A DNA stretch of 64,000 nucleotides from Natronorubrum aibiense. GTDB lineage: Archaea > Halobacteriota > Halobacteria > Halobacteriales > Natrialbaceae. The stretch is from positions 1,302,001-1,366,000 of the forward strand of contig NZ_CP045488.1 of the NCBI RefSeq assembly GCF_009392895.1, in the 5' to 3' direction. The position numbers were made by a program, and so were the translations under genes. Shown here in pieces: positions 33,552 through 42,696 of this stretch; position 1 is the first letter of the stretch, and the number at the start of each line of letters is the position of its first letter. Under the pieces are notes generated by a model. It saw nothing but the letters and a program-made list of their open reading frames with translations. It did no database searches and was not told the origin of the DNA.

Positions 33552-35138
33552 ATGAAAGTACTGGTCACGGATCCCATCGCGGATGCGGGTCTGGACGTAC
33601 TCAGAGACGCCGGCCACGAGGTCGAGACGGGCTACGAACTCGAGGGCGAGGACCTCCTCGAGGCAGTCTCGGACGCTCACGGGCTGATCGTTCGCTCGGG
33701 AACCGAAGTCACCGAGGACGTGCTCGAGGCAGCCGAGGACCTCGTCATCGTCGGCCGAGCGGGCATCGGCGTCGACAACATCGACATCGACGCGGCGACA
33801 GACGAGGGTGTCATCGTCGCCAACGCACCGGAGGGCAACGTTCGAGCGGCAGCCGAACACACCGTCGCGATGACGTTCGCGACCGCGCGGTCGATCCCGC
33901 AGGCACACATCCGCCTGAAGAACGGCGAGTGGGCCAAAAGCGAGTACCTCGGCACCGAACTCAACGGCAAGACGCTCGGTGTCGTCGGCCTCGGCCGCGT
34001 CGGCCAAGAGGTCGCCAAGAAACTCGACTCGCTGGGGATGGATATCGTCGCCTTCGATCCCTACATCTCCGAGGAACGCGCCGAGCGCCTCGGTGCCGAA
34101 CTCGTCGACTTCGAGGACTGTCTCGAGGCCGCTGACTTCTTGACCATCCACACGCCGCTGACCCCCGAGACCGAAGGAATGATCGGTGCGGACGAACTCG
34201 ATCTCCTCGAGGGCGGCTACATCGTCAACGTCGGTCGCGGTGGCATCATCCAGGAGGACGCCCTCGCCGCCAAGGTCGAAGACGGCACCCTCGCCGGCGC
34301 GGCACTGGACGTCTTCGCCGAAGAGCCCCTGCCGGACGACTCGCCGCTGCTCGAACACGACGACGTCATCGTCACGCCTCACCTCGGTGCGTCGACGGAA
34401 GCCGCACAGGAGAACGTCGCAACGTCGACGGCCGAACAGATCAACGCCGCCATCGCGGGCGAGCCGGTCGCCAACGCTCTCAACGCACCGTCGATCGACG
34501 AGAGCGCCTTCCCACGCCTCGAGCCGTACATCGACATCGCCGAGACGGGCGGCAAGGTCGCTGCACAACTGCTCGACGGCCGCATCGAGTCGGTCGAAAT
34601 CTCCTACGAGGGAGACATCGCCGACGAGGACGTCGAGTTCGTCACCGCGAGCGCGCTGAAAGGCGTCTTCGAACCGCTCGAGTGGCAGGTCAACGCCGTC
34701 AACGCGCCTCAGATCGCCGAGGACCGCGGCGTCGACGTCACCGAATCCAAGACCCGACAGGCCGAGGACTTCCAGAGCTTGATCTCCGTGACCGTCAGCA
34801 ACGGCGACGACGAGGTCTCCGTCGACGGGACCCTCTTTGCCGGTGACGACCCACGGATCGTCCGTGTCGACGGCTACCGCGTCGACGCCATCCCCCACGG
34901 CAAGATGGTCGTTACGCGCAACACCGACGAACCCGGCGTCATCGGCCTCATCGGCTCTGTTATGGGCAAGCACGGCGTCAACATCGCCGGCATGTTCAAC
35001 GCCCGCGAAACCATCGGCGGCGAGGCACTGACCGTCTACAACGTCGACAGCGAGGTCCCCGAGGAAGCGAAAGACGAACTCGAGTCCGACGACCGGATCA
35101 TCGGCATCAACTACATCACGCTGAACGGTCAGGCCTAA
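33552..35138 (+). CDS. serA: D-3-phosphoglycerate dehydrogenase
   Basis: 528 residues, the normal length of the long (type I) SerA with an intervening domain and a C-terminal ACT domain. Domain order: substrate-binding N-terminus (MKVLVTDPIADAGLDVL), the NAD-binding Rossmann motif GVVGLGRVGQEVAKKL (about 145), the catalytic helix and VGRGGIIQEDALAAKVEDG, the His of HLGASTEAAQENVA, the intervening domain (about 320-445), and the ACT domain (MVVTRNTDEPGVIGLIGSV; about 455-528) that gives serine feedback. It oxidises 3-phosphoglycerate, the first step of serine synthesis. ATG at 33552 is chosen over upstream in-frame codons by homology. Confidence 0.93.
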   Translation: MKVLVTDPIADAGLDVLRDAGHEVETGYELEGEDLLEAVSDAHGLIVRSGTEVTEDVLEAAEDLVIVGRAGIGVDNIDIDAATDEGVIVANAPEGNVRAAAEHTVAMTFATARSIPQAHIRLKNGEWAKSEYLGTELNGKTLGVVGLGRVGQEVAKKLDSLGMDIVAFDPYISEERAERLGAELVDFEDCLEAADFLTIHTPLTPETEGMIGADELDLLEGGYIVNVGRGGIIQEDALAAKVEDGTLAGAALDVFAEEPLPDDSPLLEHDDVIVTPHLGASTEAAQENVATSTAEQINAAIAGEPVANALNAPSIDESAFPRLEPYIDIAETGGKVAAQLLDGRIESVEISYEGDIADEDVEFVTASALKGVFEPLEWQVNAVNAPQIAEDRGVDVTESKTRQAEDFQSLISVTVSNGDDEVSVDGTLFAGDDPRIVRVDGYRVDAIPHGKMVVTRNTDEPGVIGLIGSVMGKHGVNIAGMFNARETIGGEALTVYNVDSEVPEEAKDELESDDRIIGINYITLNGQA

Positions 35139-35206
35139 TCGCGCTCGAGCGAGCCGTTCGATTCTTGATTTTCTCTTGCCACCTCGAGAACTGACGACCC
35201 CAGTAG

Positions 35207-35335
35207 TCACTCGCTTCTGATAGCCCGTACAGGAAGCGTCTCGAGACAGTTTCGACAGTAGGTGTAAAAGTGGTCGTTCTCCGTTCCGCACACGCGACAG
35301 GTGACCGTCTGTTCGGGTGTCTGCTGGGTGCTCAT
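35207..35335 (-). CDS. 42-residue double zinc-ribbon protein
   Basis: A short frame from ATG (35333-35335) to TGA at 35207. Sequence landmarks are CRVCGTENDHFYTYCRNC, a C-x2-C ... C-x2-C pair typical of one-knuckle zinc ribbons. The frame stays open upstream but those residues overlap the next gene's 3' side and look non-coding. Many haloarchaea have such tiny CxxC proteins; some affect transcription or stress traits. No function can be assigned here. Confidence 0.6.
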   Translation of the reverse strand: MSTQQTPEQTVTCRVCGTENDHFYTYCRNCLETLPVRAIRSE

Positions 35336-35417
35336 TGTTGGGTGTCCGGTCTCGAGTCGAAAGTTCGATTCCCAGACGTTTGCAAGTCCAAGTCGAAACT
35401 GGGATTGGAGCGACCCA

Positions 35418-36026
35418 CTAGCCCCGATACTCGGCCAGCACGAACGGGACCGAACTGCCGAGTGGATCGTCGACGACTCGCTCCCAGACGATCGCAAAGC
35501 CTGCGGCCTCGAGGTCGGCACGCGTTCGGCGGCGGCCGGGCGTGCTGAAGAACATCGACTGGCCGCTTCCGAGCCAGTTGCGTCGAACCGTTTCGTAGCG
35601 ACTCGAGCCAACCGTCGCGAGGAGTCGCCCGCCCGCCCGGAGGACGCGAGCGAACTCGTCGTAGACGGCCGGGTGCTCGCTCTGGGGAACGTGGAAGACG
35701 GCGTGGTAGGCCGTAATCGCGTCGACCGAATTTGCGGCCAGCGGCAGCCTTGTCATTTCGCCGTGAATCAGGTGGGCTTCGGGGACGTTGTCGGCCGCCA
35801 ACTCGAGTTGCCGGCTCGAGATATCGAGTCCGATCCGCTCGATGCCGGAGAGGTTCGCAAGCGTTCGCAGCCCGTCGCCACAGCCGACGTCGAGGACGGT
35901 CGCCTCGTCGGGCAGCGTCTCGAGGAGGTCGTCGATCAGGGCGGCGTCTGCGCCATCGGCGCGGCGGGTGCTGGCGTAATCGTCGGCGACGGCGTCCCAC
36001 GCGCGTCTGATGTCGTGCCGGTCCAT
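35418..36026 (-). CDS. SAM-dependent methyltransferase
   Basis: 202 residues of class I methyltransferase fold. Motif I is VLDVGCGDGLRTL (about 43-55), motif II region IGLDISSRQLELA, motif IV ITAYHAVFHVPQ, and motif VI LLATVGSS. The layout resembles the Methyltransf_11/UbiE-like group. Substrate unknown. The start at 36026 gives the standard helix before motif I; the frame continues upstream but is not homologous there. It diverges from the gene at 36143. Confidence 0.82.
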   Translation of the reverse strand: MDRHDIRRAWDAVADDYASTRRADGADAALIDDLLETLPDEATVLDVGCGDGLRTLANLSGIERIGLDISSRQLELAADNVPEAHLIHGEMTRLPLAANSVDAITAYHAVFHVPQSEHPAVYDEFARVLRAGGRLLATVGSSRYETVRRNWLGSGQSMFFSTPGRRRTRADLEAAGFAIVWERVVDDPLGSSVPFVLAEYRG

Positions 36027-36142
36027 GGTCAGGTGATGAGGGCGAACGGTATGGCGCTGGTGCCAAACGAGCGGTGCTCGCGTCGATCGCCGTTGCCTGT
36101 GTTGGCCGCGCGCTCTTATCACCCGAGGTCGTAGCGCTGTCG

Positions 36143-36910
36143 ATGCACTACCATGACTCCTCGCGGCTGGCGGCCGTTCTCACGGATCTTCGTGATCGCG
36201 GCTACCGCTGCCCTGACCCGGCCGACAACGAAGTGTCAGCCGTTGCGTCCGACGGTGAGCACCCGATCAACGGCTCCGACGACCCGCTGTCGATCGAACG
36301 GGTTCGAGACGTCACGCCGCTGTCGCTCGTCAGTCACATTGGGGCTGCCGCCGACGCCGGTCGGGTGCCGGTGCTCGTCGTCGACAAATGGGATCTCGAG
36401 GACGCACGGGAGATTCTCGGCGAGCCGTTCTTGCTCCGAGGGCGTTCGGACGGTCGACGCCAGTTCTACTCGATTCCGGACCGGATCGCGCTCACCGACG
36501 GGCGATACGCCTGCGTGCGAACCGACACGGACCCGCAGTGGCACGAAGAATCGTCGACGGCGACCGACGACGGCCGCGACCGAACCGGGACCGACGAGCC
36601 ACGGCTCGTCCTCGAGGCCGACGGGTCGGTGCAGGCCGTCCTCGAGGCCGATACGCTGACCTGTCCCGGCCCCGATCCGGCGGTGTTCCCCTACCGATAC
36701 AGTCGCGGTACGGACAGACGCATTCACGTCTTCGATCAGGATCGCGAGGTCGGTCGCTACGCCGGCATCGCGGCGATGCGAGCCAACGCTTATCGGCCGG
36801 TGGCGATGCCACTGGTACCCGAACGCCACGTCAGAACGGGCGGACAACTGGCTCGCGATGTGACCCTCGCGACCATGGTGCCCGACGGCGTCGCGTACGA
36901 ACAGCCCTGA
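36143..36910 (+). CDS. Conserved haloarchaeal protein of unknown function (255 aa)
   Basis: 255 residues from the ATG at 36143. The N-terminal 50 residues are helical and charged, the middle has a strand-loop-strand (VPVLVVDKWDLEDAREILGEPF), and the C-terminus is all-beta with HVFDQDREVGRYAGIAAM. There are no membrane segments and no recognisable enzyme motif. It looks like a haloarchaea-specific soluble protein. It is followed on the same strand by hisI after 85 bp, so an operon is possible. Confidence 0.6.
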   Translation: MHYHDSSRLAAVLTDLRDRGYRCPDPADNEVSAVASDGEHPINGSDDPLSIERVRDVTPLSLVSHIGAAADAGRVPVLVVDKWDLEDAREILGEPFLLRGRSDGRRQFYSIPDRIALTDGRYACVRTDTDPQWHEESSTATDDGRDRTGTDEPRLVLEADGSVQAVLEADTLTCPGPDPAVFPYRYSRGTDRRIHVFDQDREVGRYAGIAAMRANAYRPVAMPLVPERHVRTGGQLARDVTLATMVPDGVAYEQP

Positions 36911-36994
36911 GCGCCGGTGGTGGTCCCCAACATTCGTCGTTGTGGTGACCATCTTGGCAAAAGACCTATCGCCCCGTCGGCCATCCCCTCACGT

Positions 36995-37366
36995 ATGACC
37001 GACGACGTTGCGGTCGACTTCGGCGAGAACGGACTCGTCCCCGCCGTCGCACAGGACGCCGACACTGGCGAGGTACTGATGCTCGCGTACGTTTCGCCGG
37101 AAGCCCTCGAGCGCACTCGAGAAACCGGCGTCGCCCACTACTACTCGCGTAGCCGTGACGAGTTGTGGCAGAAAGGGAAGACGAGCGGTCACACGCAAGC
37201 TGTCGAGGAGGTGCGGGTCGACTGCGACGCCGACACGCTGCTCTATCTGGTCGACCAAGAAGGCGGCGCGTGTCACACCGGCCATCGGTCGTGTTTCTAC
37301 CGGACGATCGACGGCGAGCACGTCGGCGAGAAAGTGTTCGATCCCAACGCCGTCTACGACGACTAA
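36995..37366 (+). CDS. hisI: Phosphoribosyl-AMP cyclohydrolase
   Basis: 123 residues, the usual length of a stand-alone HisI. The signature region is complete: [57 protein letters not shown] and GHRSCFYR, with the metal-binding Asp/Cys/His residues. The enzyme opens the purine ring of phosphoribosyl-AMP, step 3 of histidine synthesis. No other his genes are in the window. It is followed immediately (6 bp) by the DUF7118 gene. Confidence 0.93.
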   Translation: MTDDVAVDFGENGLVPAVAQDADTGEVLMLAYVSPEALERTRETGVAHYYSRSRDELWQKGKTSGHTQAVEEVRVDCDADTLLYLVDQEGGACHTGHRSCFYRTIDGEHVGEKVFDPNAVYDD

Positions 37367-37372
37367 CCAGCA

Positions 37373-38542
37373 ATGAGCGAACGCGTTCACCACTCCGACG
37401 CGGACGCCACTGACGACGGACGGACACCGCTCGAGGCCCTCGAGGCTGCCCGCGAGCGGTTCGCACAGGCCGAGACAGCGATCGACGACCACGGCGACGA
37501 GGCGGTCGCCGACGCCGCCGACGCCTACCGGACGGCGACGGACTTACTCGAGAACTACGTCGACCGGGCGACGGGCACCGGCCGGGAGAACTTCAAGGCC
37601 TACATCGAACTCGAGGGAAAATTCGACCAGTTGGTCACGGGCCTTCCCGACGACCTGAAGGGCCGGTCGGCGTTCGAGGACGCCCTCGAGGTGCTCGATA
37701 AACGTCGGCTCAGCGAGGCGGATTTCGACCGCGCCCACGCCGCCCTGGAGCCGGCGGCACAGTTTGCCGAACTACTCGACGAACGCGAGGCCGCTCGCGA
37801 GGCGATCGGCGACGCCCGGACGACCGCCGCCAAACGGCGCCGGGAACTCGACGACGAAATCGGCAAGCGCGAGCGACTGCTCGAACTCGCGACCGCCGAC
37901 CTCGAGGCCCCCGTCGAGGACCTTCGCGAGCCGATCGAGGCGTACAACGACGCGATCGAAACCGCGTTCGAGGCGTTTCGACTTGAGGCCTCGGCTCGCG
38001 AGGTGTTCGCGCTGGTCGAGCGCAGTCGCTGGTATCCGTTCGTCCCCTACGAGCAGCCGCCGGCGGATCTGGCCGACTACGTTCGGGAGGATCCGGCCGG
38101 CGAGTACACCATTCCGGAGTTGCTCGAGTACGCTGACTACTCCCGCTCGAAGCTCTCACACTACGTCGAGAGCGCGGACGAACTCAAACGCCGGGTCGCG
38201 ACCCAGCGGACGTATCTCGACGGAATCGACGCCGACCCGCTGACGATCGCGTGGCCGCCGGGCGAGGCGGGCACCCTCCAGCGCAAGGTACGGGAGATCC
38301 GTCCGTTCGTCGCCCGCGTCGCCGACGAGGCCGTCGTCGCTAAGTTGCGCTCGCTCCGGCGGCTCACGACCGACCCCGAGTTCGACTACGACCGTCTGCA
38401 GACGGCTGCTCAGGCGGTCGATCAGCTCTCTCCCGACGAACGCGAGCGTCTGGCCGACGGCGCCATCGCGGCCGAACTCGAGACGCTTCGGGACGAACGC
38501 GACGCGCTCGAGGCGGCACTCGAGGTCGAGGATCCGATCTGA
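37373..38542 (+). CDS. DUF7118-like coiled-coil protein
   Basis: 389 residues, almost all alpha-helical with long charged heptad stretches (about 10-65, 110-180, 310-389). Landmarks are RFAQAETAIDDHGDEAV at the start and the central VERSRWYPFVPYEQPPADL. I recognise it as a haloarchaeal DUF7118 family member. The function is unknown; its 6-bp spacing from hisI implies cotranscription without an obvious pathway link. Confidence 0.7.
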   Translation: MSERVHHSDADATDDGRTPLEALEAARERFAQAETAIDDHGDEAVADAADAYRTATDLLENYVDRATGTGRENFKAYIELEGKFDQLVTGLPDDLKGRSAFEDALEVLDKRRLSEADFDRAHAALEPAAQFAELLDEREAAREAIGDARTTAAKRRRELDDEIGKRERLLELATADLEAPVEDLREPIEAYNDAIETAFEAFRLEASAREVFALVERSRWYPFVPYEQPPADLADYVREDPAGEYTIPELLEYADYSRSKLSHYVESADELKRRVATQRTYLDGIDADPLTIAWPPGEAGTLQRKVREIRPFVARVADEAVVAKLRSLRRLTTDPEFDYDRLQTAAQAVDQLSPDERERLADGAIAAELETLRDERDALEAALEVEDPI

Positions 38543-38596
38543 GCCGGTCGAGCCTGCGAGGCAACCACTGAAGCGCCTCTCGATCGTACTGTCGAT

Positions 38597-39010
38597 ATGG
38601 CCAGACAGCTCCTCGTTCCGATGGACGACTCCGAGCCGGCGCGGGCGGCTCTCGAGTACGCACTCTCGGTCATTCCCGACGCCGAAATCACGGTGGTCCA
38701 CGTGGTCGACGACCTCGAGGCGGGCTACGGCGGACGACCACCAGCAACGGCCGGCGGTGACAGGACCGAAGACGAGCCCGAGTTTTTTGCTGATGTGCAC
38801 GCGATCGCCGCCGACTACGACAGCACCGTCGAGACGGCCGTCGTCGAGGGGACGACGGCGGAGGCAATCCTCGAGTACGCCGCCGACGCGGACGTCGACG
38901 GCATTGTGATGGGCAGCGAGGGCCGATCGGGCGTTTCCCGAATGCTGCTCGGCAGCGTCGCAGAGGCTGTCACGCGTCGGTCGTCGATTCCGGTAACAGT
39001 CGTCCCGTAA
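38597..39010 (+). CDS. Universal stress protein (UspA family)
   Basis: 137 residues. The N-terminus MARQLLVPMDDSEPARAALEYAL and the ATP-binding signature GIVMGSEGRSGVSRMLLGSVAEAVTRR are intact. The central loop after the second strand is unusually long and Gly/Pro-rich (GYGGRPPATAGGDRTEDEPEF). It is only distantly related to the other UspA gene at 31179-31637. It follows the DUF7118 gene by 54 bp. Confidence 0.87.
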   Translation: MARQLLVPMDDSEPARAALEYALSVIPDAEITVVHVVDDLEAGYGGRPPATAGGDRTEDEPEFFADVHAIAADYDSTVETAVVEGTTAEAILEYAADADVDGIVMGSEGRSGVSRMLLGSVAEAVTRRSSIPVTVVP

Positions 39011-39070
39011 CGGGCAGAGGCAGGGTCTCGAACCATCGATGTTTTTCAGCCGCGCGGGTAATCGGTCGCC

Positions 39071-39553
39071 ATGGACGATCGGCTCGGAACGACATTGCAC
39101 ACCGGACTCTTGCTCTCGACGACGGCCGTGTTGGCGTGGCTATCCGGACTGGCGCTGTTGTTCCCGAGTCTCGGTCCCTCCGCGTTCGTACTGGCACTGT
39201 TTCAGGACGGCGACGCGACCGCCCCGCGGCGGGTCATCGGCGGCCACGTCATCGGCGTCGTCGCCGGCTTGCTGGTGTATCACCTCCTCGCGAGTGGGCT
39301 CTCGATGACGACCGCTGCCGATCCAGCCTCACTCGAGGGGCTTCGCCTCGCTGCGAGTGGCGTTTTCGCGACGACGCTGACTGCCGGCGGGATGCTCGCG
39401 ACCGACACTCGTCATCCGCCCGCCTGCGCGACAACGCTGATCGTTTCGCTCGGGCTGTTATCGACGCTCCTCGAGGGTGTGTTGATCGTCGCCGCGGTGG
39501 TCGTGCTGGTGGCCGCCCACCGGGCGGTGCTCCTCGCCGTTGGCGGGAACTGA
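39071..39553 (+). CDS. HPP-family membrane protein
   Basis: 160 residues with four to five membrane helices. FPSLGPSAFVLALF and the RHPPACATTLIVSLGLL segment carry the H-P-P motif that names the family. HPP proteins are integral membrane proteins; plant and cyanobacterial members transport nitrite, so an anion transport role is possible, but the substrate here is unknown. The gene is convergent with the phosphohexomutase gene; repeat copy 2 lies between their ends. Confidence 0.8.
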   Translation: MDDRLGTTLHTGLLLSTTAVLAWLSGLALLFPSLGPSAFVLALFQDGDATAPRRVIGGHVIGVVAGLLVYHLLASGLSMTTAADPASLEGLRLAASGVFATTLTAGGMLATDTRHPPACATTLIVSLGLLSTLLEGVLIVAAVVVLVAAHRAVLLAVGGN

Positions 39554-39591
39554 GAACAGACGTCGGATCGAGCCCGTCTCGCGTCCGGATT

Positions 39592-39670
39592 TCAGCGTAA
39601 TTCAAGGTGGAGCCTCCGGCCTCAAGGAGCGAGGTGCGTATGCGCCGAGGGAGTAGGGTGGGGTAGTTTA
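39592..39670 (-). repeat. 79-nt dispersed repeat, copy 2
   Basis: Read on the minus strand it begins TAAACTACCCCACCCTACTC, exactly at the stop codon of the phosphohexomutase gene, and ends near CACCTTGAATTACGCTGA. It has the same length and orientation relative to the upstream gene as copy 1 at 32770. Confidence 0.7.
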
Positions 39671-41032
39671 CGCGTCTGCTTTCGCGTCGGCGAGCGTCTC
39701 GTACAGCTCGTCGGCGAGTTCTCGGGCGCGCTCGGTGTCGCGGGCCTCGGCGTACACGCGGACGAGCGGTTCGGTGCCGGAGGGGCGAGCGAGCACCCAC
39801 GCGTCGCCGTGGTCGAGTCGGTAGCCGTCGCGAGTGTTGAGGTCGGCGTCGGATGACTGGGCGTGGTTCGCCGCCGCATCGAGCATGGCGTCGCGTTCGG
39901 CCGTCGACTCGTAAGCGAGGTTGTGACGGACGTTTGCGTAGCCATCGTAGGGGGCGACGAGTTCGCTGACCGGTTGTTCGGCGACGAGTTCGAGGAACCG
40001 GGCTGCGGTGAACGCACCGTCTCGCGTGAGGCGGAACGCCGGGAAGAAAATCCCACCGTTGCCCTCGCCTGCGATCGGCACCCGCTTGCCGTTGGCCTCG
40101 AGTTCCTCGATCCGGGTGATGATGTTCGTCGAGCCGATGGGAGTGAGCTCGAGGTCGGCCCCGACCTCGGTGACGACGTCGACCAGTCGCTGGGAGACGT
40201 TGACCGCCGAGACGGTCGTGTCACCGGCCTCGAGTTCGGCGGCGGCGAGGACGGCCAGCGTCGCGTCGCCGGAGACGTACTCGCCGGTTTCGTCGAAGAA
40301 GATGGCGCGGTCGGCGTCGCCGTCGTGGGCGATGCCGATGTCGGCATCGGTTGCCCGGACGAGGTTGCCCAGATCCTCGAGATTGTCGGGCACTGGCTCG
40401 GGGTCCCGGCCGGGGAACTTGCCGTCGGGCTGGCCGTTGACCGTGACGACGCGACAGCCGAGCTTGCGGAAGAACTCGGGGCTGGTGAGCGCGCCGGCAC
40501 CGTGGCCGGGATCGAGTGCGACCGTCAGGTCGGCGTCGGCGATGGTCTCCCGGTCGGCCGCCGCGAGCAGTTCGTCGATATAGGACGTCGTAACGCCCTC
40601 GATCTCCCGAGAGCGGCCGGTTTCGTCCCACGGCGCAACCGCGAAGCCTTCGGCGAGCAACACCTGTTCGATCTCCTCGAGGTCGGCGATCGCGAGTTCG
40701 ATGCCGTCGCTGCCGACGAGTTTGACGCCGTTGTACTGCGGCGGGTTGTGTGAGGCCGTGATCATGATAACGGGGACCCCTTCTCGGTCGGCGTAGGCCT
40801 GTGCGCCCGGCGTCGGGATGATGCCGAGCCGATCGACGTCCGTCCCCGTACTCGCCAGCCCGCTTGCAGCCGCGTCGGCGAGCATCCGCCCGGTGTAGCG
40901 CGTATCACGCGCGATAGCAACCCGATCGGCACCCCAGGCCGTCCCTGCCGCTTTCGCGACCCGCAGGACGAACGCGGGCGTCAACTCCTCGTTGGCGACG
41001 CCCCGCGTCCCGCTCGATCCGAACACTTGCAT
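39668..41032 (-). CDS. glmM: Phosphohexomutase (phosphoglucosamine mutase / phosphomannomutase)
   Basis: 454 residues in the four-domain alpha-D-phosphohexomutase layout. The phosphoserine loop is MITASHNPPQYNGVK, the Mg site DGDADRAIF, the sugar loop GEGNGGIFFP and the phosphate loop RPSGTEPLVRVYAEA; all are complete. It interconverts sugar 1- and 6-phosphates for cell-surface precursor synthesis. Distinguishing glucosamine from mannose or glucose specificity is not possible from these motifs, so the symbol is provisional. Its stop codon falls on the first bases of a 79-nt repeat. Confidence 0.85.
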   Translation of the reverse strand: MQVFGSSGTRGVANEELTPAFVLRVAKAAGTAWGADRVAIARDTRYTGRMLADAAASGLASTGTDVDRLGIIPTPGAQAYADREGVPVIMITASHNPPQYNGVKLVGSDGIELAIADLEEIEQVLLAEGFAVAPWDETGRSREIEGVTTSYIDELLAAADRETIADADLTVALDPGHGAGALTSPEFFRKLGCRVVTVNGQPDGKFPGRDPEPVPDNLEDLGNLVRATDADIGIAHDGDADRAIFFDETGEYVSGDATLAVLAAAELEAGDTTVSAVNVSQRLVDVVTEVGADLELTPIGSTNIITRIEELEANGKRVPIAGEGNGGIFFPAFRLTRDGAFTAARFLELVAEQPVSELVAPYDGYANVRHNLAYESTAERDAMLDAAANHAQSSDADLNTRDGYRLDHGDAWVLARPSGTEPLVRVYAEARDTERARELADELYETLADAKADA

Positions 41033-41113
41033 TGTCCACTAGTCTGCGCGGCCACCTCAAAGGGATTCCGGAGCAGACAGAACGCTTTCGGGGCGGGGAA
41101 CTGACGGTTACGT

Positions 41114-41983
41114 ATGCACTCGATCGAGGAAAAACGCGTCTACGGCGATCGGGAAGGAGCCACCGAAGCCTACGTCTCGAGTTCGATCGGCGTCGTCCGC
41201 GTCCGCGTCGCCGGCGACACCGTCGGCGAGTTCGGCCTCTGTGATCGCTGTACCGCACACGATGTTGCGGCGGCCGATGGGATCGTTGCGGTTGCAACCG
41301 ACGAGGACGTCCGGCTGCTGGTACCGCCAGCCGAGGACGACGAATCGGCAGCGGACGACCCGCCGATCACGGAAACCGGCTTCGGTCCAGCGGTCGCCGT
41401 CGGCCTCGACGACGCGGGACTGCTCGCGGCCAGTCCCGACGGCGAGATTGCCCGACTGGCAGGGGACGTTCCGGCCGACGACGGCGACTGGGAATCACTC
41501 GAGTCAGCCGGTATCGGGGCGGTTCGGGCGATCGATGGCGATCTCGTCGGCACCGAGGACGGCGTCTACCGCGTCCACGAGGCGGGGCTCGACCACGCTG
41601 GACTCTCTGCCGTCCGGGACGTCTCCGCGGCCGGCGTGCCGCTTGCGGCCACCGACGACGGGCTCTACAAACTCGGCAACGGCTGGATGCAGGTCCTCGA
41701 GGGGCCCTTCGACGTCGTCGCCGCGGACCCACAAAGCGAGCCGGGTCGACTCGCTCGGGCCCACGCCGTCTCCGGCGAGACGGTCTACGCCTACGGTGAG
41801 AACGACTGGCAGGTATACGACCGCTCGAGCACGCCCGTCGTCGGATTCGGGTACGGCGAGACGTGCTATGCCGTCACCGAACGGGGGACGTTCCTCTCGG
41901 CGACGCCGGACGACGGCAACGGACCCTGGCGCTCGCGAACACTCGGCATCGGAGACGTGACGGGACTCGCCGTACTGCGATAG
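41114..41983 (+). CDS. Beta-propeller-like haloarchaeal protein (HVO_0234 type)
   Basis: 289 residues. Short repeating strands of the pattern xVxAxxGxxLVxTEDGVYRV and PLAATDDGLYKLGNG suggest a small beta-propeller, and I recognise it as the family called HVO_0234-like in haloarchaea. No catalytic motif is visible. Soluble and acidic. It is divergent from glmM with 81 bp between start codons. Upstream of prs with one gene between. Confidence 0.68.
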   Translation: MHSIEEKRVYGDREGATEAYVSSSIGVVRVRVAGDTVGEFGLCDRCTAHDVAAADGIVAVATDEDVRLLVPPAEDDESAADDPPITETGFGPAVAVGLDDAGLLAASPDGEIARLAGDVPADDGDWESLESAGIGAVRAIDGDLVGTEDGVYRVHEAGLDHAGLSAVRDVSAAGVPLAATDDGLYKLGNGWMQVLEGPFDVVAADPQSEPGRLARAHAVSGETVYAYGENDWQVYDRSSTPVVGFGYGETCYAVTERGTFLSATPDDGNGPWRSRTLGIGDVTGLAVLR

Positions 41984-42071
41984 CTGGCCAACCCACCCTC
42001 GGTGTGTCCGCCGGTCGACGCCGTTGTGGCTGCCGGACTGTTTATATATCCTGAATTTGTTCGCTCCAAAT

Positions 42072-42608
42072 ATGAGCGACCTTCCACGTCGGCGACTCCT
42101 CGCCGTCTCCGGCACGGCCCTGACGGGTGCTATCGCCGGCTGTTCGGGTAGCGACGACGGCGACGACGAACCGACCCCCAACGGCGGGGACGAGTCCGAC
42201 GACAGCTCCGACTCGGCTCCTGAGGACAGCGACACCGGCAGTTCGACCGAACTCGAGGGCACGACCCTCGGCGAGATCACCATCGACAACCTCGATGAGA
42301 CCGCCCACACGGTCGACGTCATCGTCGAGTTCGACCGCGAGATCGAGGACTGGACGACCGAATCCCTCGAGGCAGACAGTGGCGTCACCCTCGATCGAAA
42401 CTGGCCCACGGAGCCGGGGCAGTTCCGCGTGACGACGCGGCTCGATCAGGCGGAACTGGTTCAGGTGACGCCGGACGAGTGGAACGACCCGTCCTGTCTC
42501 AACCTCTTCGTGCGCGTCGACCGCGACGGCGAGTTAACGCTGTTGAGCGACATCGGCGGCGGTCCCTGTGGTGCCGGCGACGCCGACGTCGACGACGCCG
42601 AGACGTGA
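42072..42608 (+). CDS. Haloarchaeal twin-arginine lipoprotein, unknown function
   Basis: 178 residues from the ATG at 42072. The N-terminus LPRRRLLAVSGTAL ... IAGC is a twin-arginine signal with a lipobox cysteine at about residue 23. A Ser/Asp/Glu/Pro-rich linker of about 45 residues follows and then a 105-residue beta-domain (TLGEITIDNLDETAHTVDV ...). It probably sits on the outer face of the membrane. A TATA-like TTTATATA lies about 25 nt before the ATG. No relation to the neighbouring prs gene is evident. Confidence 0.72.
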   Translation: MSDLPRRRLLAVSGTALTGAIAGCSGSDDGDDEPTPNGGDESDDSSDSAPEDSDTGSSTELEGTTLGEITIDNLDETAHTVDVIVEFDREIEDWTTESLEADSGVTLDRNWPTEPGQFRVTTRLDQAELVQVTPDEWNDPSCLNLFVRVDRDGELTLLSDIGGGPCGAGDADVDDAET

Positions 42609-42696
42609 CTGATGCGGCTGGAGACGACACTGTGAGTCACTGACGGTCCGCATCGGAACGAAAACGGGTTTTATCCTTCGCCCTGTCCACTCGAGT

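Noticed and set aside
33405-35291. 628-codon minus-strand frame opposite serA
   Set aside because: It mirrors the serA codons; no motif is present and the serA reading frame is certain.
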